From positions 2,170,001 through 2,234,000 of the forward strand of contig NZ_CP042171.1 of NCBI RefSeq assembly GCF_005938645.2: a stretch of DNA of 64,000 bases. Direction: 5' to 3'. The translations under genes were made by a program, and so were the position numbers. Of this stretch, positions 8,235 through 14,976 are shown in pieces. The notes under the pieces were generated by a model that saw only the letters and a program-made list of their open reading frames with translations, was not told the origin of the DNA and made no database searches. This stretch comes from Pedobacter sp. KBS0701. GTDB lineage: Bacteria; Bacteroidota; Bacteroidia; Sphingobacteriales; Sphingobacteriaceae. Position 1 is the stretch's first letter. Each line of letters begins with the position of its first letter.

Positions 8235-8981
8235 CTACTTATGATCATCAGTTTTCATTTTATTTTTGGATCTGATCAGATTCTTATTTAAAAAATCCGT
8301 AAAACTTTTTTTGTAATATTCACGAACAGTAAGCAATAATCCATTTTTCATTTTAATGGTGTTTCCATCTATATAATCTATAAAATTATATGATATAATA
8401 AAACTTCGATGAAATTGCAAAAAACCTGTAGCTTGGCTCAAAACCTTAAACATTTCACCTAATGACATGTATGCGGTTACTTTTGCATTTAACGTGTATA
8501 TACTCACATAGTTGAGCTGACTTTCCACAGCGATGACGTCACAATATTTAATAGCAACTATTCGATTTCCATCATCCTTGTTTTTAACAAGAAATGTCGA
8601 AATGTTATTGGATATATAATCTGTTGGTTTTATAAGTGCTTTGTTAATAGCGATCAGGAACTCGCCAAGCGTATAAGGCTTTAACAGATAATCATCCGCA
8701 TCAGCCTTGAAGGCTTCATAACCATATTTAGTATGACCTGTCGTAAAAATAAGCTTTCTAGTTTTTGCTCGAATTGATTTCGACAACTCAATTCCGGAAA
8801 TATTAGGCATATCAATATCCATAAGAATCAAATCAATATCTTTAAATGTCTCAATTTCAGTTAATGCCATATAAGGATCACTATATGCTGCTACCAAATC
8901 GATATTCGGTACGGATTCCAAATATTTTTTCAGTCCAACAATAGCATGTGGCTCATCGTCAATTACAATACATTTATACAT
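8235..8981 (-). CDS. LytTR-family response regulator (copy 2)
   Basis: 248 residues, same layout as the regulator at 6803-7534: receiver with IDDE at 8-10 and phosphoacceptor Asp55 in LILMDIDMPN, Lys in DDYLLKPYTLGEF, then a LytTR domain with GFLQFHRSFIISYNFIDYI. The two copies align end to end, so this is a tandem duplication with divergence. Only one kinase is visible in the window, so either both regulators share it or one has a partner elsewhere. It is the 5'-most gene of the minus-strand group and has its own upstream region. Confidence 0.92.
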   Translation of the reverse strand: MYKCIVIDDEPHAIVGLKKYLESVPNIDLVAAYSDPYMALTEIETFKDIDLILMDIDMPNISGIELSKSIRAKTRKLIFTTGHTKYGYEAFKADADDYLLKPYTLGEFLIAINKALIKPTDYISNNISTFLVKNKDDGNRIVAIKYCDVIAVESQLNYVSIYTLNAKVTAYMSLGEMFKVLSQATGFLQFHRSFIISYNFIDYIDGNTIKMKNGLLLTVREYYKKSFTDFLNKNLIRSKNKMKTDDHK

Positions 8982-9175
8982 TATTAATAGTTTGCTGATT
9001 AAAAATCTGAGTATTACATTAAATACCTACATATTAACTAAAAATCAAGTTTAATGCCTAATGTAAAGAAAAGTTCACAACAAAACAACATGAGAGTGCT
9101 GGTTTTGGATTTAGAGTGATTCGGCTTTAGGCATATTTTTTTTAATCCATTCAGATAAAGCAAAGCACTTTTCAG

Positions 9176-9292
9176 AAATACCGTTTTACTGTATTTATAG
9201 GCGGACCAGCTAAGTTGATCGAAGAAATTACTGATAACGAAAAATTTAGTATCTATAATCTCTTGCCAGTATTCAAGGAAAAAAATATTTGA
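9176..9292 (+). pseudogene. Coding relic next to the left island repeat
   Basis: A plus-strand frame of 38 codons ending at 9290-9292 reads as protein (contains FIGGPAKLIEEITDNEKF and YNLLPVFKEKN) but has no start; a second frame just upstream carries further protein-like residues, as if joined by a frameshift. A 97-codon minus-strand ORF covers the same DNA but has an unbalanced, Leu/Phe/Lys-rich composition and is more likely its shadow. Family not recognised. Confidence 0.25.
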
Positions 9293-9311
9293 TAATAACT
9301 TCTTAACGATT

Positions 9312-9430
9312 TGGTGGTTCCCTAAAAGCAAAGATCCTGCTAATCTTGCGATTGCAGGGTTTTATATATTTAGATCGTGATTGGTTTGATCCCAGAGGGA
9401 AATGTATACATGCTGATCTGTTTAAACTGT
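9312..9430. repeat. Left ~118-bp direct repeat of a decayed island (tRNA-Lys-like)
   Basis: This segment and 11632-11749 are imperfect direct repeats that share, in order, the TAAAAGCAAA lead, a CCTGCTAATC...GCAGGGTTT hairpin, a TATATATTT stretch, GATCCC followed by GGAAATG, and CTGATCTGTTTAAACT. The same order (lead, hairpin terminator, GATCCCG) marks the intact tRNA-Lys terminator region at 24043-24120. It is best read as a remnant attachment site made from a tRNA-Lys 3' end. Confidence 0.55.
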
Positions 9431-9440
9431 GAAACAGAAG

Positions 9441-9606
9441 CCAACCCTGCATGGGCTTAGACATTCATTTGCGACACACTTATTGGAGGCGGGAACAGTC
9501 ATCAGGTATATCCAGCGTTGTTGGGCACAGCAGTACAAAGACGACCGAGATCTATATTTCATGTAAGTACAAAGCAGAAAAGTTTGATAAAAAGCCCACA
9601 GGATAG
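9441..9606 (+). pseudogene. Tyrosine recombinase (integrase) C-terminal relic
   Basis: The plus strand encodes TLHGLRHSFATHLLEAGT and then RYIQ, the box II HxLRHSFATHLLExG signature of XerC/D-type tyrosine recombinases. A frameshift then moves the reading frame; GHSSTKTTEIY, which carries the conserved GH-S and the catalytic-region ending, follows in the next frame up to a stop at 9604. Only the last ~55 codons remain, and the catalytic region is split, so it is dead. It sits 11 bp inside the left tRNA-Lys-like repeat, where an integrase of a tRNA-targeting element is expected. Confidence 0.75.
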
Positions 9607-9727
9607 TTTAATATTTGAAATCTAATGATAGATTTCGTTAACTTAAGTGAAAAATATACGCTATAGCATAGCGCATATTTACTAGTTGGCAGTAATTTTG
9701 CAGAACAGACCTTGAAATAAAATAGAG

Positions 9728-10194
9728 ATGGCAAAAAGTATAATTTTAACAGTAACAGTCTTGACTATTTTATTGCTGAATTTAACCTATTGTTATGGTG
9801 GTAAAGATACTCGTAACAGAACTGATACGAGTAACGATGATTATGTTAATCAAACTAAAATTATCCAATACATAATGAATTTTCAATTTTAGGAAAATGG
9901 CAAAGAACAGCCCAAAGTGAAAGTAATGGAGGTGCTAAAATTTATACTACACAAATAAAAAATGGAGAAATATTGTCGTTTGAAAAAAACAATAAAGTAA
10001 AAGATGAACAGTGAAATTTAGGAACTTATACTCTTGATAGAGAAAAACTAAAAATAACCCTAAATAAAAAAGAAGAATACTATTTTGTTTATTATGATAA
10101 AAAAGACGAAACAAAAATTTATTCGAATCCGGTAACCCCGAAATATCAAATAATTTGTGATGAAGGATGCGCTTATACTTATACAAAAAGATAA
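9728..10194 (+). pseudogene. Lipocalin-like small lipoprotein, broken by frameshift and stop
   Basis: The 5' part (ATG at 9728) encodes a hydrophobic export signal beginning MAKSIILTVTVLTILLLNL with a Cys shortly after, and stops at 9892. The next frame continues with ILGKWQRTAQSES, an in-frame TGA at 10014-10016, then NLGTYTLDREKLKITLN and ends PKYQIICDEGCAYTYTKR. The order (GKW, then YTL..KL.I, then PKYQIICDEGC) is that of small lipocalin-like proteins common in Flavobacteriia and Sphingobacteriia. Two lesions, or errors in the sequence, inactivate it. Base composition is more AT-rich than the flanking genes. Confidence 0.6.
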
Positions 10195-10208
10195 TAATTG
10201 AATAAACA

Positions 10209-10637
10209 ATGAAAACAATACTTACACTTTTCCTTTTAATAACTTTTACCCAAATATTTGGACAAACAGGCAAATTGTACAAAGGCACAATTAACAATAC
10301 GATAAAAATTACACTTTATTTAGAAGGATTAGACGAAGGAATAAATGCAGACCCAATTATTGGAACATATAAATATGACAACAAAAAAAATTATATTTTA
10401 TTAAAGGGTTTTCGAAATAATGACGGAAATATTAGTTTGGTCGAACTATCAACTGCAAATTTTTCAGGTACTTTTTTAGGTACCTTAACTAAAAATAATA
10501 TTATAGGGAAATGGATAAGTGCAAATCAAAAGAAGAATTACATTTTTGAATTGACTGAAATTGTAGCTACGAAAGAACAAATAAATAATTTTCAAAAGGC
10601 AATCGTGGAAAAAGGAAACGAATTTAGAAATTATTAA
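10209..10637 (+). CDS. Hypothetical exported protein
   Basis: 142 residues with a signal peptide at 1-18 (MKTILTLFLLITFTQIFG then QTGKLY). The mature part is rich in beta-prone residues and Gly (GTINNTIKITLYLEGL, GTYKYDNKKNYILLKG, SGTFLGTL), suggesting a small beta-barrel or sandwich. It starts 14 nt after the broken lipocalin-like gene, has the same low GC, and is followed by a nested hairpin. It is the only intact gene in the decayed island. Family not recognised. Confidence 0.6.
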   Translation: MKTILTLFLLITFTQIFGQTGKLYKGTINNTIKITLYLEGLDEGINADPIIGTYKYDNKKNYILLKGFRNNDGNISLVELSTANFSGTFLGTLTKNNIIGKWISANQKKNYIFELTEIVATKEQINNFQKAIVEKGNEFRNY

Positions 10638-10725
10638 AAAACTACCGCCAATAAGGGTCTACCTTCGGTGAGGACTTCGCCGTTTGGCCAAACGGGCTGA
10701 AGTGCAAAATTCAACGGCAGTTTTT
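10636..10725 (+). terminator. Nested hairpin after the 142-residue gene
   Basis: Outer arms AAAAACT...AGTTTTT with a CCG/CGG core (one mismatch) enclose an inner stem: a perfect palindrome CCGTTTGGCCAAACGG at 10680-10695 flanked by ACTTC and GAAGT. The outer right arm ends in T5. It works as a terminator on paper; its elaborate nesting also recalls recombination sites between gene cassettes. Confidence 0.5.
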
Positions 10726-10833
10726 CAATTGAACTTTATTTATAAAACCAGCTTTTGTGATTCGATTTTCCGCCCGAACGCAAAGGCCCAAAACGTTGGC
10801 GACAATTTTACAGAACCGTGAAAGAAAATTGCA

Positions 10834-11377
10834 ATGAAAAAGTACCTTATCTTAATAATACTTACTTTGACAGTCTTGACAATTTTCATTTGTCAGATTG
10901 AAAGAAAAGAGGTTAAAAACTCAAAACAACTTAAAGAAGAAATAATTAAAGAAGTTGTGAATAAGTTAAACCCAAAAGATTCACTTTTTATAGTTACTGC
11001 GAGAACCCTCGGAGTTTGTGGAAACGATGAACGCTATGACGGATTTACAACACCAATTGAGAAATTTTCGGAAATAAAATTTATATTGGAAAATCCTTAT
11101 TTCGTTGACGGAAGCATAGGCTAAAGAAAACTATCTGATAAATAATAAAACTATAATTACAGGTGGAGCTTTTGACAATGAGTTTGCTTCAAATACTTTA
11201 AATTTTAAGTATGATGAAGTGAAAAACGAAAAACAAGTGTATGACATTCAGTTCACTACCGTAAACAAAGACACGGTTTATGTTTCCATATTCGATTATT
11301 TTAGTAGAGAAAGGAGGAATGTTAAATTTAAAATGGTGCAAAAAAATTCAAAATGGAAGATTGAAACAACTGAATAA
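10834..11377 (+). pseudogene. Frameshifted small exported protein
   Basis: The frame from ATG 10834 begins with a membrane/signal segment (MKKYLILIILTLTVLTIFIC) and runs to a stop at 11122. A +1 shift near 11113-11120 restores an open frame that continues (KENYLINNKTIITGG ... FTTVNKDTVYVSIFDYF) to a stop at 11375-11377, giving a ~180-residue protein when joined. The second half has a regular charge pattern and ends KWKIETTE, as complete small proteins do. Family not recognised; same AT-rich composition as its neighbours. A single sequencing error could also explain the shift. Confidence 0.5.
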
Positions 11378-11628
11378 AAAGACATCGCAACCGCAAAATC
11401 GATCTTTGGCTTTGCAAGAATAAAGAAACTATTTGAAGTGGCTGTATATCTTGATACACCATACTTCCATTTTCAGAAAATAAACTTGAAGCCATAACTG
11501 CATTTGTAAAAGGGGCAGATAGTTCCATTTTAAGCTGTCCTAAAAATCAGTTACCAAAAGGCATTATGGATAAGAGGGGGCAGATGGGAATTTACTGGAT
11601 AAGTATGTCAGTTGAAAAGAAAAATTAA
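11378..11628 (+). pseudogene. Coding relic at the right end of the island
   Basis: Two adjoining plus-strand frames read as protein: the first ends FEVAVYLDTPYFHFQKINL, the second continues ITAFVKGADSSILSCPKNQ and ends at 11626-11628. No start codon is visible, and the join needs a frameshift. It looks like the 3' part of a lost gene. Family not recognised. Confidence 0.3.
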
Positions 11629-11631
11629 CGA

Positions 11632-11749
11632 ATAGGCAATTCCCAAAAGCAAAACCCTGCTAATCGTGCGATTTGCAGGGTTTATATATTTGATAGTCTG
11701 TGTTGTGATCCCGGACGGAAATGGATACCTCCTGATCTGTTTAAACTTT
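11632..11749. repeat. Right ~118-bp direct repeat of the decayed island (tRNA-Lys-like)
   Basis: Partner of 9312-9430, in the same orientation. It keeps the hairpin AAACCCTGC...GCAGGGTTT and the GATCCCGG acceptor-like segment closer to the intact tRNA-Lys region (24043-24120) than the left copy does. It ends 5 bp before the stop codon of the Gfo/Idh/MocA gene. Confidence 0.55.
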
Positions 11750-11753
11750 AGCG

Positions 11754-13085
11754 TTAAACTTTGGGTAAGCTGTAACCGTTGTGATACGGGGCCAGCAGGT
11801 ATTTATCGTTAACCTTCTGATCTGTAAACTGATGTTTGGCATTGTCCCATGATAGTTTTTGCCCGCTTCTGAAGGCAAGATTTCCCATTTGGGCAACGGT
11901 AGCTACATGCGCCGCATCCTGTATAGAACAATTCAGTTCTTCTTTTTTTCTGGATCTCACCACACTAAAGAAATTAACCATATGATTGTCCAGTCCATTA
12001 TCTGAGGATTTAACAAAGGGCTTACTCACTTTATTGCCACTTATCTTTTCTTCAATAACTTCCCAGCCTTGCCTGTTGAGGATCAGCGTGCCGTTGTTAC
12101 CGATATAAGCAATCCCATGGTTGCGGTTATAAGAGCCGTTATCAATACCCATGGCAGAATCCCATACCATGTTGAATTTGTCGAACTCATATAGGGTAGT
12201 GAGCGTATCAGGCGTTTCTTCGTACAGATCGGGATAGGCGAAGCGACCGCCTAATGCAGATATGGTTTTGGGTACGGGTGAATTCATACCCAGCAAGCCA
12301 TAATCCAATAAATGCACACCCCAGTCGGTCATTAACCCGCCGGCATAATCCCAAAACCAGCGGAAATTGAAGTGATATCGGCTGGCATTAAATGCTCTTT
12401 TATTCGCCGGCCCAAGCCACATGGCATAATCAACGCCTGCAGGGGGTAAGGTATCAGGCACTATGGGAGCAGGTTTCATCCAGCCCTGGTAACACCATAC
12501 TTTTACCGTTCTGATATTTCCCAGCTGGCCGCTCTTTACAAAATCTACCGCATCTTTAAAATGTTGCTGACTGCGCTGCCATTGACCTGCCTGTACCACC
12601 TTATTGTATTTTTCCTGCGCTTTAACCATGGTACTGCATTCGACAATAGAGTTGCCGACCGGCTTCTCCACATATACATCTTTACCTGCCTGTACGGCAT
12701 GGATCATCATCAGGGCATGCCAGTGATCGGGTGTCCCGATAATTACGGCGTCGACATCTTTATTATCAAGCAGCGCACGGTAATCTTTATATCTTTTTAC
12801 TTTTGCGGCATCAACATTCATCGACTTTAATTCGGCTATCCTTTCATCAAGCACGTTGGCGTCACTGTCGCACAGGGCGATCAGGTTTACGCCCGGTACT
12901 TTGAGGGCCGCCTTGAGGTCGGACCATCCCATGCCTTTGATTCCGATTACGCCAATATTGATTTGGTCGTTTGCGCCAATAGTCTTACTGAAAAGGGCAT
13001 AGGCAGGATTATCTAAGGCAGAAAGCAGGGCAGTAGTTCCTACTGCGGTTGCAGCGTAGCTGAGGAAATTTCTACGGTTTAACAT
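11754..13085 (-). CDS. Gfo/Idh/MocA-family oxidoreductase, Tat-exported
   Basis: 443 residues. The N-terminus MLNRRNFLSYAATAVG carries a twin-arginine signal, so the enzyme is folded with its cofactor before export to the periplasm. A Rossmann fold follows (IGVIGIKGMGWSDLK, then ALCDSD), with TPDHWHALM and the family signature EKPVGNSIVEC. This family oxidises or epimerises sugars and sugar derivatives with a tightly bound NAD(P). It follows SusC and SusD on the same strand, separated from SusD by a 140-bp inverted-repeat element, so it probably acts on the imported sugar before or during uptake. Substrate not predictable. Confidence 0.88.
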   Translation of the reverse strand: MLNRRNFLSYAATAVGTTALLSALDNPAYALFSKTIGANDQINIGVIGIKGMGWSDLKAALKVPGVNLIALCDSDANVLDERIAELKSMNVDAAKVKRYKDYRALLDNKDVDAVIIGTPDHWHALMMIHAVQAGKDVYVEKPVGNSIVECSTMVKAQEKYNKVVQAGQWQRSQQHFKDAVDFVKSGQLGNIRTVKVWCYQGWMKPAPIVPDTLPPAGVDYAMWLGPANKRAFNASRYHFNFRWFWDYAGGLMTDWGVHLLDYGLLGMNSPVPKTISALGGRFAYPDLYEETPDTLTTLYEFDKFNMVWDSAMGIDNGSYNRNHGIAYIGNNGTLILNRQGWEVIEEKISGNKVSKPFVKSSDNGLDNHMVNFFSVVRSRKKEELNCSIQDAAHVATVAQMGNLAFRSGQKLSWDNAKHQFTDQKVNDKYLLAPYHNGYSLPKV

Positions 13086-13412
13086 TTAATTTGGTCTATG
13101 GTTCATAATACTTTAAAGTAAATTACAAAATAATTAGTCGAGCATCCAGATATATCGTTAAAACTAATAAGAATGTTACCCATATTTTTGTCAACCCATC
13201 AGTTTATGGGTTACTTATTTGACTGGGCAGCAAAACCGCTAAAAAAGAGGCTGTCTCATAAATCAATTAATCCATATATGTTGTCACATTGAGCTTGTCG
13301 AAATGCCAATTAAAGCATTTTTTACAAGTCCTTCGACAAGCTCAGGATGACATTATGTATTTATGAGACAGCCTCTTTCGTATTAGGTAATCGGCAACTA
13401 TAGAGGTTTTTT
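13086..13412. other. Spacer between SusD and the oxidoreductase
   Basis: The spacer is filled by a 140-bp inverted-repeat element (listed separately) and AT-rich leader sequence. No coding frame is seen. Confidence 0.5.
13241..13380. repeat. REP/MITE-like inverted repeat
   Basis: Terminal arms AAAGAGGCTGTCTCATAAAT and its exact complement (13359-13378) enclose a second pair of imperfect arms, TGAGCTTGTCGAA and TTCGACAAGCTCAGGATGACA. Left arms of the same element recur in every unit of the 362-bp tandem array (41636 onward). It is long, nearly perfect and sits just past the SusD stop, so it may also end the susCD transcript. No transposase is linked to it. Confidence 0.8.
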
Positions 13413-14963
13413 CTATTTATCCCAAAAAATACGTGTGTCCATATTATCTGGTCCGCCATTGTCTGCAACCGCTGCCTGGTAATTTGTTAAATTTGCAGAA
13501 AGCTCAAGCGTTGGATAAACAAACCTGCGAACAAAACCACCAATTATATTTTGCCCTGCTATGGTGTTGGGCGATAAGGCTGGAAAACCGCTCCTCCTGA
13601 AGTTAGCAAATGCCTCGGTACCATTGCCCCAGGAAGCCACCCAATATTGCGTATTAATCAGGTTGAGTGCATTTGCCGCATTATAAGCGTTAACGGGATT
13701 ATTAATAAATGCATTTTGAGTAGCTAAAGGAATAATGGCTGCCGGGTTATAGGTTGTCCATTGGTCCATTGCCGCACGTATACCGTTAGCATAATAAACA
13801 TCAGCTGTACTACCGCCGGTGATCCAGCCTCTAACAGCGGCCTCTGCCAGCAGGAATTGTGTTTGAGCGTGAGTGATGAAAAATTGTGGGGCGGTTAAAC
13901 TGCCGAAAATACTGTAATTAACCTGGGAATAATTAAAACCCGAACCGTTAGCACCTCTAAACCCCGGAGCAGTTGGTAAAGTAGCACTGCTATAGCCTAC
14001 AGGGAGTCCGAACTGATTTGCAGATGTGGTATCTGGTACGCTTGTTGGTGCAGCTAATGGGTTTGCATATTTACCGGATATAAACTTCAATCGCGGATCT
14101 CCGCTATTTTTTAGCTGATTTACAAAGGGAGCCGCTAAATAATAAGTATTTGCTATCGCCGTAATCGTCTGGCTCACGGGATTCACGTAAGTTGCATTGT
14201 ATTTCAGGTAACAGTTGTCGGCATTTGATGTCATTACACCACCAGTTACCGCAGCTTGCACAATAGTTTGCGCTTTTGCCGGATCTATTTTACTATACCT
14301 CATACCTAATCGAAGTAGTAACGAATAACCCAATTTTTTCCACTGGGCGATATTGCCGCCATAAAATACATCAGCTTTAACGATATCCTTTGTTGGATCT
14401 AAAGCTGCCGTTGCCTCAGTAACTTCTTTGATCAGATCGGTATAAATCGCGGCCTGATTATCATATTTAGGGGTAAGCACATTTGATAAATAGGCTTGTC
14501 CGGCTTCACTATAGGGTACGTTTCCGTAAGTGTCTACCAGCATCATAAATTGATAAGCTTTCCAGATTCTGGCTTCATTATATAAATTTGTTCTTGCTGC
14601 ATTACCTTTAATTTGGCTTAATATCTGGACCAGTAATTGAACAGGGCCTGAAGAGCTTGTTGCGCCACTATTTGTTCCTGTATATTCAGCATTCCAATTT
14701 TGCGAAGTATAGGTTTGATTCAGCTGATTAAAATTAAACGCCGAGGTGATTCCTGAAAACGGATTTACAAATTGCTGTACAATGGTTGGCTCAGTTTCCA
14801 TTGTCGCTCCATGTGTTCCAAATTGTGCACTTGTAAACAGGAATGCCGCGTCGAGTTCTGTTGGATTATTTGGACTAATATTTAATTTATCAAACCCTTT
14901 ATTGCAACTGGAAATTACTGGAATACAGATGGCGATGGCTATAATTCTGATTAAATTTTTCAT
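13413..14963 (-). CDS. susD: SusD/RagB-family outer-membrane lipoprotein
   Basis: 516 residues. The signal peptide ends in the lipobox VISSC (Cys20), so the protein is lipid-anchored. Then comes the SusD-like type 2 pattern (NISPNNPTELDAAFLFTSAQ, RIWKAYQFMMLVDTYGNVPYSEAG, NFRRSGFPAL near the C-terminus). SusD proteins form the lid that captures glycan or sugar for the SusC channel. It is 13 bp downstream of the SusC gene on the same strand. Ligand unknown; no glycoside hydrolase is linked, which argues for a small sugar or sugar acid rather than a polysaccharide. Confidence 0.92.
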   Translation of the reverse strand: MKNLIRIIAIAICIPVISSCNKGFDKLNISPNNPTELDAAFLFTSAQFGTHGATMETEPTIVQQFVNPFSGITSAFNFNQLNQTYTSQNWNAEYTGTNSGATSSSGPVQLLVQILSQIKGNAARTNLYNEARIWKAYQFMMLVDTYGNVPYSEAGQAYLSNVLTPKYDNQAAIYTDLIKEVTEATAALDPTKDIVKADVFYGGNIAQWKKLGYSLLLRLGMRYSKIDPAKAQTIVQAAVTGGVMTSNADNCYLKYNATYVNPVSQTITAIANTYYLAAPFVNQLKNSGDPRLKFISGKYANPLAAPTSVPDTTSANQFGLPVGYSSATLPTAPGFRGANGSGFNYSQVNYSIFGSLTAPQFFITHAQTQFLLAEAAVRGWITGGSTADVYYANGIRAAMDQWTTYNPAAIIPLATQNAFINNPVNAYNAANALNLINTQYWVASWGNGTEAFANFRRSGFPALSPNTIAGQNIIGGFVRRFVYPTLELSANLTNYQAAVADNGGPDNMDTRIFWDK

Positions 14964-14976
14964 ATTGTATATAGAG

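Noticed and set aside
9038..9331. 97-codon minus-strand ORF
   Set aside because: Its composition is skewed to Leu, Phe, Lys and Ser, and the opposite strand carries a more protein-like frame; it also runs into the island repeat.
10014..10016. In-frame TGA as a selenocysteine codon in the lipocalin-like gene
   Set aside because: A separate frameshift upstream already breaks the gene, no selenocysteine insertion hairpin is evident, and the family has no catalytic Cys there.
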